Shown: positions 26,570 through 35,492, counted from the stretch's first letter. The stretch is 64,000 nt of DNA from an uncultured Paraprevotella sp. (GCA_944320765.1 CALUIS010000013.1:1-64000), one strand, 5' to 3'. Notes: generated from the letters alone by a model not told the origin. Program-made: numbers and translations.

Positions 26570-28291
26570 TTATCGGATAAAGAAGCCAATGGGGACGGAA
26601 CGCCCCTTCTTCCCCAGCGTCCGCACCTGGTAGATGCCTCGTGGCAGGGAGGCGATGTCGAGCCGGCGGCTGTAGGGGGCCGTGCGGACGATGCGCCCGA
26701 ACAGGTCCACGACGGCCACATAGGGCGCGTCGTCTTGTGCGGGAAGGGGGAGCGTGGCGGAGTCGTGCGGCAGGAAGCCTTGCGGTGTTTCCGAGTTCCT
26801 GAAGATGCCGGTGGCCAGCTGCGCGGGTGCGCTTTCCCGTCCGTAGCGGTCCATGGCCGTGACCGCGAAGCACACGTTGTGCAAGGCGCAGAACACGCCG
26901 TTTATGGGCAGGCTGCAGGAGTCCAGGCTGGCGGCTATCAGGTTCCGTCCCGAAGAGATGTCCACAGGACAGGTCTGTGAGGCATAGACGTTGTACCGCA
27001 TTCCGGCGTCGTGCGGCACGGAGTCCCACCGGAGCGTGTAGCGCGATGCCTCGTGGCATTCCCGCAGGTTTCCGGGCGCGGCGGGGGGCTGTCCGTCCGG
27101 GTGGGGGCATTCGGCGGGAAGGGCCGGCCCGGGGTAGTACACGTCCTTCAGGAAGTCGGCGAGTCCTTTGTGGTTGTCGTCCAGATAGGCGTAGCGGAAG
27201 TAAGCCTGCCCGCCCAGCCCCAGGGTGCGGATGAAGGACAGCTCGCGAGTGATGTCTTCCAGCGGCCAGTCCTTCTCTTTCGGGCTGAGGAAGTAGATGC
27301 CCAGTCCCGGCACCACGGGCCGTCCGTTGTCGTTCTCCTTCCAGTCGATGGCGAAGGGGTAGAAATGGTTGTCGCGGAAGTACATCATGGGGAACAGCAT
27401 GTCCTGTATGCCTTCGCGCAGCCAGCCTTGCGCGTCCTGGTGGACGGCGGAGTAGGCGTTCCACCCGTAAGAAGAGTAGCGGCTGAGGTCGCCGGATTTT
27501 CCGATGGGGGACGAGCTGACCTTGACCCAGGGCTTGACCGCCTTGACCGCTTGGTACACCTCCCGCACGCAGCGGGTCATGTTGTCCCGCCTCCATCCGG
27601 CCTTGTCGCGTTTCTGCCCGTATTTCCGGTACGAGGCGCGGTCGTTGAACTTCGCGGCGTTCTCCGGATAGCGGATATAGTCGAGGTGGATGCCGTCCAC
27701 GTCGTAGTTCTGTGCGATTTCGCGGCAGAGGGATGCCAGGTAGGCGGCTGTCCCCGGCTGTCCCGGGTCCAGGTACCAGCTGTCGCCGTGGCGGACGCAA
27801 AGCTCCGGATGGGTCTTCAGCACGGACCGCGGCCCCATGTGCCGGGCGGCTGCGGTCTTGAAACAGGGGATGGCCACCATCCACGCGTGCAGTTCCATTC
27901 CCCTCCGGTGGCATTCGTCGATGGCGAAGGCCAGCGGGTCATAGCCCGGCGCGCGTCCCGGGACGCCCGTCAGGCAACCGTCCCATGGTTCGATGGCCGA
28001 GGGGTAGATGACGCTGCCGCGCACGCGGGTCTGCAGCAGGACGGTGTTGATGCGCAGTTCCTGCAGGCGGTCCAGGATGTGGCGCAGCTCTTCCTTTTGT
28101 GCCTCGATGCCGGCGGGGGAGGCCGCTTTGGCCTTGGGCCAGTCCAGGCTGCTGTAGGTCGTGAGCCACACGGCCCGTGTCTCCCGTTTGGGAGGTTCGG
28201 TCAGGCCGGCTGTTTGGGCGGACGCATGGGTCAGGCTGTTTGCTACACCTATTATAATATATAGGGCGAAGGCGGACCATAGCCTTTTCAT
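26570..28291 (-). CDS. Secreted glycosyl-hydrolase-like 10 (GHL10, DUF187) protein
   Basis: A 573-residue protein with signal peptide (residues 1-24) and a TIM-barrel GHL10 domain. The domain begins TRAVWLTTYSSLDWP and continues through VLLQTRVRGSVIYPSAIEPW, YDVDGIHLDYIRYPE and SSSPIGKSGD, which are standard family blocks. A fibronectin-like region follows (residues 405-500). The C-terminus VAVVDLFGRIVRTA...LPRGIYQVRTLGKKG looks like a Por-secretion-type tail, so surface display is possible. Likely substrate is a peptidoglycan- or glycan-related polysaccharide, not decided here. Confidence 0.88.
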   Translation of the reverse strand: MKRLWSAFALYIIIGVANSLTHASAQTAGLTEPPKRETRAVWLTTYSSLDWPKAKAASPAGIEAQKEELRHILDRLQELRINTVLLQTRVRGSVIYPSAIEPWDGCLTGVPGRAPGYDPLAFAIDECHRRGMELHAWMVAIPCFKTAAARHMGPRSVLKTHPELCVRHGDSWYLDPGQPGTAAYLASLCREIAQNYDVDGIHLDYIRYPENAAKFNDRASYRKYGQKRDKAGWRRDNMTRCVREVYQAVKAVKPWVKVSSSPIGKSGDLSRYSSYGWNAYSAVHQDAQGWLREGIQDMLFPMMYFRDNHFYPFAIDWKENDNGRPVVPGLGIYFLSPKEKDWPLEDITRELSFIRTLGLGGQAYFRYAYLDDNHKGLADFLKDVYYPGPALPAECPHPDGQPPAAPGNLRECHEASRYTLRWDSVPHDAGMRYNVYASQTCPVDISSGRNLIAASLDSCSLPINGVFCALHNVCFAVTAMDRYGRESAPAQLATGIFRNSETPQGFLPHDSATLPLPAQDDAPYVAVVDLFGRIVRTAPYSRRLDIASLPRGIYQVRTLGKKGRSVPIGFFIR

Positions 28292-28317
28292 AGGGCATAT
28301 TCTGTTTGGTTGTCTTG

Positions 28318-28325
28318 CAAAGTTA
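28318..28325 (-). promoter_or_regulatory. -7 box of the GHL10 operon
   Basis: TAACTTTG on the minus strand, about 23 bp from the predicted start of transcription to the ATG. No clear -33 element. Confidence 0.5.
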
Positions 28326-28388
28326 AGCTTTTCGGGCTATAAAATGAAAGTTTCGGGGATAAATGCGGCGGTTTACGATACAATTTAT

Positions 28389-28396
28389 TATTTTTG
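28389..28396 (+). promoter_or_regulatory. -7 box of cstA
   Basis: TATTTTTG on the plus strand. It covers the upstream ATG at 28394, so the mRNA should not contain that codon, which supports translation from 28421. Confidence 0.5.
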
Positions 28397-28420
28397 CGTG
28401 ATTTTAATAATCCGTTTGAT

Positions 28421-29863
28421 ATGATTACATTTTGCGTTGCGTTGTTGCTGCTGGTGCTGGGGTACGTGGTGTATGGCGCGGTGGTCGAGAGGATTTTCGG
28501 TGCCGACCCTTCCCGCAAGACCCCTTGCTACACGATGGCCGACGGAGTGGACTACACTCCGATGCCGACTTGGAAGGTCTTTCTCATCCAGTTCCTGAAC
28601 ATCGCCGGGACGGGACCCATCTTCGGTGCCATCCTGGGCATCCTTTACGGGCCGTCGGCTTACTTGTGGATCGTGCTGGGCTGCATCTTCGGCGGTGCGG
28701 TGCACGACTACCTTTCGGGCATGATTTCCCTGCGGAAGAACGGGGCGAGCCTGCCCGAGCTGGTGGGGGACGAGCTGGGACGCGGCATCCGTCTGGTGAT
28801 GCGCGTCTTCTCGCTGGTGCTGATGGTGTTGGTGGGCACGGTGTTCGTCACCACACCGGCCGGCCTGCTGGCCTCCCTCACGGAGGGCTGGGGCGTGTGG
28901 GGCAGCCAGATGTTCTGGAGCGTCGTGATTTTCGTGTACTACATCCTGGCCACGCTGTTGCCCATCGACGCGCTCATCGGGCGCATCTATCCCATCTTCG
29001 GTTTCGCCCTGCTGTTCATGGCGGTGGGCGTGATGTGGGGCATTTTCACCCAGGACGGCTGGATGCCGGAAATCACGTCTGCTTTCGAGAACCACCATCC
29101 CAACAAGGAACTGTCCGTCTTCCCCATGTTGTTCATCACCATTGCCTGCGGGGCCATCAGCGGTTTCCATGCCACGCAGAGCCCGATGATGGCGCGTTGC
29201 ATGAAGAACGAGAGGCTGGGCCGGAGGGTCTTCTACGGGGCGATGATTACGGAGGGCGTGGTGGCCTTGATTTGGGCGGCCGCGGCCATCAAGTTCGCCG
29301 GGAGCTACGAGGCGTTGGCCAGGCTGATGGCGCCGGACGGCAATTCCAACCCCGCCATCGTGGTGAACGCCATCTGCCAGAACTGGATGGGCGCGTTCGG
29401 GGCGGTGCTGGCCATCCTCGGCGTGGTGGCGGCCCCGGTCACCTCGGGCGACACGGCTTTCCGCAGCGCCCGTCTGATCACGGCCGACTTCCTGCACTAC
29501 AAGCAAAGCACCGTCTGGCGCCGTCTGGCCGTCTCCCTGCCGCTTTTTGTCATCGCCGCAGTGTTAATGAATATCAACTTCGACATATTGTGGCGGTATT
29601 TTGCGTGGTTTAACCAGACTTTGTCTATCTTTACGCTCTGGGCGGTCACGGTATGGCTGGCGCGCAAGCGGAAGAACTTCTATATCTCGCTGTTCCCGGC
29701 CTTGTTCATGACGGCGGTCTGCACCAGTTATATCCTGGTGGCGCCCGAAGGCTTCAGCCTGCCCCATGCGCCGAGCTGCGCGGCGGGAGTCGTGGTGTCG
29801 GCCCTGCTGCTGGCCTTGTTCGTCCGGTGGCACGTGCGGATGAGGAAGGCCTTGGCGGAGTGA
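28421..29863 (+). CDS. cstA: Carbon starvation protein A family transporter
   Basis: A 480-residue inner-membrane protein with about 13 hydrophobic segments. Diagnostic CstA blocks are visible: GVDYTPMPTWKVFLIQFLNIAGTGPIFGAILG near the N-terminus, GAVHDYLSGMISLRKNG, and ISGFHATQSPMMARCM. Members import peptides or pyruvate. This is the short form found in Bacteroidetes (Escherichia coli CstA is about 700 residues). It stands alone between the divergent GHL10 promoter and the small barrel gene. Confidence 0.93.
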   Translation: MITFCVALLLLVLGYVVYGAVVERIFGADPSRKTPCYTMADGVDYTPMPTWKVFLIQFLNIAGTGPIFGAILGILYGPSAYLWIVLGCIFGGAVHDYLSGMISLRKNGASLPELVGDELGRGIRLVMRVFSLVLMVLVGTVFVTTPAGLLASLTEGWGVWGSQMFWSVVIFVYYILATLLPIDALIGRIYPIFGFALLFMAVGVMWGIFTQDGWMPEITSAFENHHPNKELSVFPMLFITIACGAISGFHATQSPMMARCMKNERLGRRVFYGAMITEGVVALIWAAAAIKFAGSYEALARLMAPDGNSNPAIVVNAICQNWMGAFGAVLAILGVVAAPVTSGDTAFRSARLITADFLHYKQSTVWRRLAVSLPLFVIAAVLMNINFDILWRYFAWFNQTLSIFTLWAVTVWLARKRKNFYISLFPALFMTAVCTSYILVAPEGFSLPHAPSCAAGVVVSALLLALFVRWHVRMRKALAE

Positions 29864-29909
29864 CGGAATACGAATATTAATATTAATCAAAGATAAGAGT
29901 GTTGCATAT

Positions 29910-30386
29910 ATGAAGAAAATCATGCTTTCTTTGCTGCTGCTGATGGCGGCAGTGAGTGCGAACGCACAGTTTGAGAAGGGAACCACGTATGTTTCGGCTT
30001 CGACCACCGGCCTGGGGCTTTCCTATAGTTCGAGCGAGAAGTTCAACTTCGGCATGGAGTTCAACGGCGGTTACTTCCTGCAGAAGGCCTGGATGCTCTA
30101 CGGGACCTTAGGCTACGACCACACGCGCTACACCGACCATTTCCAAATCGGGGCGGGAGGCCGTTACTATTTCACGCAGAACGGGGTCTACATGGGCATC
30201 GGCCTGCAATACGAACACGCCACGAAGAGCATCAACAACGTGCAGCTTTGTCCCGAGGTGGGCTATGCCTTCTTCGTGAACCATTTCATCACGATTGAGC
30301 CGGCGGTGTACTACCACATGAGCCTGAACGACTTCTCGGACGGCAGCAAGGTGGGCCTCAAGATAGGCCTGGGCTTCTACTTCTGA
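29910..30386 (+). CDS. Small outer membrane beta-barrel protein
   Basis: A 158-residue protein with signal peptide (MKKIMLSLLLLMAAVSANAQ). It then has eight or so alternating beta strands ending in an aromatic residue (...SKVGLKIGLGFYF), the usual C-terminus recognised by the BAM machinery. Glycine and tyrosine are abundant. It is most likely an eight-stranded OmpX/OmpW-size barrel, whose function cannot be read. It lies 46 bp after cstA and could be co-transcribed. Confidence 0.8.
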   Translation: MKKIMLSLLLLMAAVSANAQFEKGTTYVSASTTGLGLSYSSSEKFNFGMEFNGGYFLQKAWMLYGTLGYDHTRYTDHFQIGAGGRYYFTQNGVYMGIGLQYEHATKSINNVQLCPEVGYAFFVNHFITIEPAVYYHMSLNDFSDGSKVGLKIGLGFYF

Positions 30387-30400
30387 TGAGGCGGGAGCGG

Positions 30401-30416
30401 GGGCGTTTTGACGCCC
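30401..30416 (+). terminator. GC hairpin after the small barrel gene
   Basis: GGGCGT (30401-30406) with ACGCCC (30411-30416) and a 4-base loop, 15 bp after the stop. No T run follows, so termination here is only a possibility. Confidence 0.35.
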
Positions 30417-30422
30417 GCAGGG

Positions 30423-30558
30423 CTGCTCCGCCTGAAAGGGGAGCTGTCGCGGAGCGACTGAGGGGTTTCACATCAACGGGGCATACTTTCAGCGTGTGCA
30501 TTCGTGGGCGTGAGACCCCTCAGGCCTTTCAGGCCAGCCCCCCTTTCAGGCGGGGCAG
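30423..30558. repeat. Long imperfect inverted repeat, 44-bp arms
   Basis: The arm at 30423-30466 and the reverse complement of 30515-30558 have the same length. They agree except for two single bases and an 11-base inner block, which in each arm is itself a small hairpin (TCGCGGAGCGA versus GCCTGAAAGGC). The 48-bp centre keeps extra pairing next to the arms (CAC/GTG). A third partial copy of the CTTTCAGGCGGGG word lies at 30594-30607. Non-coding; resembles a REP/BIME-like palindromic unit. Confidence 0.8.
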
Positions 30559-30599
30559 TTGCTTCTTGCCGGTTTTGCCCCATCCAGGTATGCCTTTCA

Positions 30600-30834
30600 G
30601 GCGGGGTGGTCTTCCTCGCGGCTTCCTCCTTTCCCCGCAGTTTCCTTCCCCTCCTTTTTCCGGGCTTCTTTTCCTTGCGCTTCTTTGTTCTGCTGCGCTT
30701 TTTTTGTCCGTCATTTGCGGCTTTAAGTTTTTTTAAGGAAAAAAGTCGGGCTTTCTTTGTGCATTTCGGGGGGCTTGTTCGTAATAGTACATAGAAAGGG
30801 GGAAATAATTCAATAACCTAAAAACTAAAAACAA
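30600..30834. other. Pyrimidine-rich intergenic stretch before the large secreted protein
   Basis: From about 30605 to 30712 the plus strand is strongly biased to C and T. A short A/T hairpin (CTTTAAG...TTAAGG, about 30720-30738) and an AT-rich leader follow before the ATG at 30835. Open frames here are phenylalanine/leucine-rich on one strand and lysine/arginine-rich on the other, as expected from composition alone. I see no consensus promoter. Confidence 0.5.
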
Positions 30835-33800
30835 ATGAAAAGTAAGTTACTTTTTGCGGCGGCTCTCGTGGCCGCCGGCGTGGTCGGGACGCAGGCCGTC
30901 CGGCTCGCAAACAGTAGTTGGTCTTTGCAACTACTTGAAAATCAGCAATTGGGGAGGGTAAATCCGCTTGCGGCGGATGAGGCGGAAGCCCGTGACGTGC
31001 AGGCCCTTTCCTATGAGGGGGAAGCTGTGGTTTCCGGACAAGTCTATTATCTGTACAACGTGGGTGCCGGGAAGTTCCTCGAAGGCGGCAGCGATTTTGG
31101 CACGTTCGCAACCTTTGCTGAAATTGGCGTTCCCATCACTTTCACTTCGGTAGGGGACAACCTTTATACCTTGAATACGGGAATGGGTTCGGGCTTCCTG
31201 AATGCAGAGGGATGGATGGACCAGACGGCGGATAAAGCCAACCTGACGTTGACACCGGTGGACGGAAAGGAGAATGTCTATAATTTGGGTACGGGTACAG
31301 CCTATTTTGGCTATGACGGTTCCGCCGCCAAGATGTCTGTAAACGTTTCTGACGCATCTTCCGACAACGCCCAATGGATTCTGGTTTCCAAAAGCCAGCG
31401 TGAAGGAAAGCTGGCGCAGGCCACGGCGGAATCCGGCGTGGACGCTTCCTTCTTCATCGCCAACCCGAACTTCTCACGCAATGTCAATCCTTTTGGGTGG
31501 ACAAATGACAACAATGTATGCGGCCAGCTTGGCAACGATGACGATAAGCTGATGGAGATTTACAATCAGAAAGATGCGAACTTCTATCAGTCTCTCAGCG
31601 GACTTCCCAATGGCGTGTATGTAGTTTCCTGCTTAGGATTTTACCGGAACGGTGACGCGCAACCGGCGGCAGACAGCAAGACCAATAATGCCGAAGTTAT
31701 CAATTCTTATTTGTATGCCGGGAGCAACCAAACACCGCTGGCTTCCATTTTTGAGGGATTTGGCAAGACAACGGCAGGGACTATGGAGGTTACTTTGAAC
31801 GGTGAAAAAGGGAATATCCCGACCTGGCCAGCTGAGGCTGCTACGGACTTCCGTGCCGGGATTTATCCTCGCACGGAAGTGGAAGCCATCGTGACGGACG
31901 GGACATTGACTTTGGGTATCCGCAAGTCCGCCCTGACAACAAACGACTGGACGATTTTCGACTCTTTCCGCTTGGCGTATTACGGCGTCGGTGACATCAG
32001 TGAATATGCGGCGATCTTGACCGCGAGAGTGAACGAGGCACATGCGTTGGCCGATGCGGTGGAAGGACAGGTGCCGACGGCATACGTGAATTCATTAGAC
32101 GCTGTACAGGACCAGACATGTTCCACAATAGAAGAGTATTCAACCGCCATCAATGGAATCACAAGCTTGATTTCGGAAGTGAATACAGCCAAGGACGGTT
32201 TTGCCGGCTTCCTTTCCATGAAAGGATATGCGGAGACTGTGAACACTGCGTTCGCAGGCTCTGATGAAGTCAAGGCAACGTTGGCCACGGCAGTGGAGAA
32301 TGCCAGCACGGCGGCTTTCGGTTCCACCGATGCTGCGGTTTGGGCAGCACAGACGGATGCCATCCTGGCTGCATGCAAGGCATATTATGAGGCGGCAGAA
32401 GGTGTGGTTGCAGACGGCGTGACGAATTTCGATGTGGCTCAGCTCTGTGCCGTGAACCCGGGGTTTGATGGTGAAGACCCGTTGGCCGGTTGGACGAGGA
32501 ACATCGAGCCTGCACGTACAGACCTGGGCATGCCGTATTACGACAACAATTTCGGTTGGTTGGACTTCTATCAGGAAGTTTCAGTTCCCAACGGGCTTTA
32601 CATGGTGTCAATCCAAGGGCAGGCCGGCATTGGCGGTCGCGTAAACATGTATGCGACGAGCAGCAATGGCAGCAGCGAGGTCGGCCTGCGGGAGATTATG
32701 GGCTGGATGCAAGACGGGGACACGAAATATGCGGAAGTCGCCCCGGTTTGGGCGGCAGACCCTGAATCTGGCAGGTTCAATACCGGGAATGTCCTGGTTG
32801 CGGACGGAAAAATCAGAATGGGCGTGAAGATGGTAGGGCAAGGTCCTCACGGAAACCTCTACTTGTTCTTCGACAACTTCCGTCTGGTGCGTGTCAGCGA
32901 TGGTTTGAATGAAGTCAAGGCGTTGTATGGAGCCTTGAAAACCGAAGTGGAAGGTCTGGACCAGAGTGGTTTGTCGTCAGGGGTGGCTCAAGCGTTGAAC
33001 GAGGCTTTGGCTCTTCCGGTGACGACCGCGTCAGAATATTATGCGGCTTACGATGCTTTGCGGAAAGCTATGGATTATAAGGGGGCCGCTTCAGATTTGG
33101 CTACGGATATGGAGGCGTTGTTGGCTGCGTGTCAGGGTTATTTGGACTATTCTACCAGCAACGAGGAGGACAGTAAGGCTTTGACCGCCGCAATGGAGGA
33201 AGCTGAAGGCTATGAAAGCCTCACGACGGCAGAAGCCGTCACGGCCGCTTACGACAAGTTGGCTGATGCGGCCCGTTCGTTTGTCACGATTGCCGCTCCT
33301 ACCGAAGAACAAGGGTTTGATGTGACCATCTTGTATCTGACGAATCCGGATGTGACAGGCATGACTAAGGCTGCGGTTTCTTCTTTCGGATGGGTTTCTT
33401 GCACTAATTCCTGGAGCAATAATTTCAATAACAACAATGACCCCAGCCAGTTCTATGAGAGTTATCAAAGCGGCGGAGGGTTCGCTGCCGGAACTTGGGT
33501 CTTGTATCAGACTGTGAATCTTCCTGCCGGAAATTACAAGATGACGTTGCAAGCATTTGGACAGAATGCTAATGGGGCGGGGTCTTTTGATGGTGATACT
33601 CCGATAGGTTTGAAAGCTTCTGTCTATGCGGGCGATGTGAAGGGCGATGCTGTGGCTGACGGTAAGACATTGGATAATGTTTACAGCGTGTCTTTTGCAC
33701 AGGCTTCGTTGAAAGATGTTCAGTTGGGTATGAGGGCCGATGAAGGTAACGGTGCCAATTGGATGGGCTGTAATAATATGAAGCTGTACAAGATGCAGAA

Positions 33801-34551
33801 TGAGGCGGTTGAATTGAACGAAGCCAACGCTTACAGCGTCACTTCCGACACTTACGCCGACGTGATGATGACCCGCGCCATGTCCGCCAAACTGGACGGC
33901 GAAGAGACCGCCAAGTGGAACACCTTCTGCGTACCGTTCGACATGACGGCAGAGCAGCTGACAGCCAATAAGATTACCAAGGTGGTTCAGCTGACAGCAG
34001 CAGAGACAACGGCAGACAACGGCATCAACCTGACATCCGAGGAAGTGACGGACGGCGTGAAGGCCGGCGTTCCTTATCTCGTACAGGTGAGCGAGGATGT
34101 GACGGAAATCACGGCTGAAGGCGTGTATGTCACCGCTGCCGCTCCTGCCGCACAGACCATCGGCACGGCCGGCGACTACACTGTGGCCATGACGGGCAAC
34201 TATTCCGCACAGAACGTTCCGACGAATGCCTACTTCATCAGCAACAACACGTTCTACGTGGCCGACGCTGAGGCCACGGTGCCCCTGAAGGGCTTCCGCG
34301 CCTATATCACCCTGACGGACGATAGCGGCGAACCGGCTCAGGCCAACGTTCGCACCATCAGCATCGACGGCAACACGGCTGGCGACGGCACGACGGGCAT
34401 CGAGGGCGTGTCCGGCGAAACGGCCGACCAGCTGGTTGACGTGTACACGCTCAGCGGCGTGAAGGTGAAGGGCGGCGTGAAGGCTTCCGAGGCCTTGGAC
34501 GGCCTGCAGCGCGGCGTCTACATCGTGAACGGCAAGAAAATCATCAAGTAA
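30835..34551 (+). CDS. Large secreted multi-module surface protein
   Basis: A 1238-residue exported protein. After the signal peptide comes a beta-trefoil-like region (about 65-185; YYLYNVGAGKFLEGG...AQWILVSKSQRE). Then come three carbohydrate-binding-like jelly-roll modules (about 205-385, 540-695, 840-990), each starting near a NPxF/NPD motif and ending in a DNFRL/NNMKLYK strand. Alanine-rich helical spacers that look like FIVAR-type linkers lie between them. The C-terminal 250 residues hold a beta domain and the tail VYTLSGVKVKGG...LQRGVYIVNGKKIIK, a Por-secretion-like end. No catalytic domain is recognisable; glycan binding or adhesion is inferred. Confidence 0.85.
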   Translation: MKSKLLFAAALVAAGVVGTQAVRLANSSWSLQLLENQQLGRVNPLAADEAEARDVQALSYEGEAVVSGQVYYLYNVGAGKFLEGGSDFGTFATFAEIGVPITFTSVGDNLYTLNTGMGSGFLNAEGWMDQTADKANLTLTPVDGKENVYNLGTGTAYFGYDGSAAKMSVNVSDASSDNAQWILVSKSQREGKLAQATAESGVDASFFIANPNFSRNVNPFGWTNDNNVCGQLGNDDDKLMEIYNQKDANFYQSLSGLPNGVYVVSCLGFYRNGDAQPAADSKTNNAEVINSYLYAGSNQTPLASIFEGFGKTTAGTMEVTLNGEKGNIPTWPAEAATDFRAGIYPRTEVEAIVTDGTLTLGIRKSALTTNDWTIFDSFRLAYYGVGDISEYAAILTARVNEAHALADAVEGQVPTAYVNSLDAVQDQTCSTIEEYSTAINGITSLISEVNTAKDGFAGFLSMKGYAETVNTAFAGSDEVKATLATAVENASTAAFGSTDAAVWAAQTDAILAACKAYYEAAEGVVADGVTNFDVAQLCAVNPGFDGEDPLAGWTRNIEPARTDLGMPYYDNNFGWLDFYQEVSVPNGLYMVSIQGQAGIGGRVNMYATSSNGSSEVGLREIMGWMQDGDTKYAEVAPVWAADPESGRFNTGNVLVADGKIRMGVKMVGQGPHGNLYLFFDNFRLVRVSDGLNEVKALYGALKTEVEGLDQSGLSSGVAQALNEALALPVTTASEYYAAYDALRKAMDYKGAASDLATDMEALLAACQGYLDYSTSNEEDSKALTAAMEEAEGYESLTTAEAVTAAYDKLADAARSFVTIAAPTEEQGFDVTILYLTNPDVTGMTKAAVSSFGWVSCTNSWSNNFNNNNDPSQFYESYQSGGGFAAGTWVLYQTVNLPAGNYKMTLQAFGQNANGAGSFDGDTPIGLKASVYAGDVKGDAVADGKTLDNVYSVSFAQASLKDVQLGMRADEGNGANWMGCNNMKLYKMQNEAVELNEANAYSVTSDTYADVMMTRAMSAKLDGEETAKWNTFCVPFDMTAEQLTANKITKVVQLTAAETTADNGINLTSEEVTDGVKAGVPYLVQVSEDVTEITAEGVYVTAAAPAAQTIGTAGDYTVAMTGNYSAQNVPTNAYFISNNTFYVADAEATVPLKGFRAYITLTDDSGEPAQANVRTISIDGNTAGDGTTGIEGVSGETADQLVDVYTLSGVKVKGGVKASEALDGLQRGVYIVNGKKIIK

Positions 34552-34576
34552 TCAACTTTAAAAAGGTAAGAAAAAT

Positions 34577-34753
34577 ATGGAAAAGAAAGTATATGTGTCT
34601 CCCGTGGTGGAGGCGGTGCAGGTGGAAGCCTGCGACATGATGGCGCAGTCCGTGGTTTCCGACAGCCTCGGCATCGACTTTGGCGGCGACGCTTCCGTCA
34701 AGGAGATTTTCGAGGCCGACGGCAACAAGAACGGCGGCTGGGACATCTGGTAA
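34577..34753 (+). CDS. 58-residue peptide ending in GGWDIW
   Basis: A short gene starting 25 bp after the large surface protein and ending just before a strong terminator. The N-terminal half (MEKKVYVSPVVEAVQVEACDMM, split: MEKKVYVSPVVEAV, then QVEACDMMAQSV) looks like a recurrent class of short Bacteroidetes peptides that begin M-[EK]-K-x-Y-x-x-P-x-V-E-x-V. There is no hydrophobic signal sequence. The tail ADGNKNGGWDIW is encoded by 39 bp that differ at a single base from the end of the gene at 40455-40886. Function unknown; a small acidic, cleavable or exported peptide is conceivable. Confidence 0.75.
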   Translation: MEKKVYVSPVVEAVQVEACDMMAQSVVSDSLGIDFGGDASVKEIFEADGNKNGGWDIW

Positions 34754-34779
34754 TATAGGATGCCGGATGGAATTTGTGA

Positions 34780-34811
34780 GCGGCTGCCCCGGAAGGGGTG
34801 GCCGCTTTTTT
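34780..34811 (+). terminator. Terminator after the 58-residue peptide gene
   Basis: An 11-bp GC-rich stem (34780-34790 with 34795-34805), GGAA loop, then six T (34806-34811). Ends the large-protein/peptide transcript. Confidence 0.9.
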
Positions 34812-34848
34812 GGGTATGACGTTTTGTAGGCCGTTTATGGAGGTTTGC

Positions 34849-35364
34849 TGTCAAAAGGAAAGCGTAAGGAGGAATTTGCTATACCTTCCCATTCGCGGAA
34901 CGGGGCCGTCTGGACGGGAAATGTTAAAAATGGGCGGAAAACGGGGCGGAGAAATGCAATATACGAGCATTTCTCCGCCCCGTCCCGTTTTTTTGTGCGG
35001 CAAAAATGGAATTTCTTTGCTGAAAGAAATTTCTTTCTTGCCGCAAAGACGGAAATTTCTTGCCGCAAAGCGGTTTTCCTGCGTGTGGGAAGCGGGGAAA
35101 AAGGGGGCTTCGGGCGGTTTTCCGCTTCCAGACGGGGCGCGGCGGCGCACAAAATGCAAGTGACGGATTGTCGCCCGTAAGGCGGGACGGCTGACGCACG
35201 TGGTGATGCCGTCCGCATGGCGCGGGTTTCCGGCGGTCAGGATGTCGGCGGAAAGGGCGGATTCCTGTCATACTGTCCCGCCGCAAGGCCGCGAGAATCG
35301 CGTATTTCCGTCCGCCCCCGCCTTGCGTCCCGGATGCGGCAGCCATGCGCGGCCGTTTTTGACA
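34849..35364 (+). repeat. Dispersed intergenic repeat, copy B
   Basis: 516 bp bounded by TGTCAAAA (34849-34856) and TTTTGACA (35357-35364). Inside are a perfect stem-loop with arms containing GGAGAAATGC/GCATTTCTCC (about 34945-34982), a run of GAAATTTC and TTGCCGCAAAG words (34995-35071), GGGGGCTTCGGGCGG (about 35103-35117), and GCGAGAATCGCG near the right end. The same blocks occur in the same order in copy C at nearly the same offsets. Non-coding. Confidence 0.85.
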
Positions 35365-35492
35365 AAATGCCATCCGGTTACATTCTTCCGCCTCCCGCCT
35401 CCATCCGCTTACAGTTTGCACGTCCTTTCTTTCCGCAAGGTGTCAAATTGAAAGTAAGGAATAATTTTTGTGTAAAAATGAAACCGTTTTTG

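Noticed and set aside
30386-30794. Phenylalanine/leucine-rich small proteins in the pyrimidine tract
   Set aside because: The amino acid composition follows directly from the C/T bias; no promoter, no family-like pattern, and the frame crosses the palindrome.
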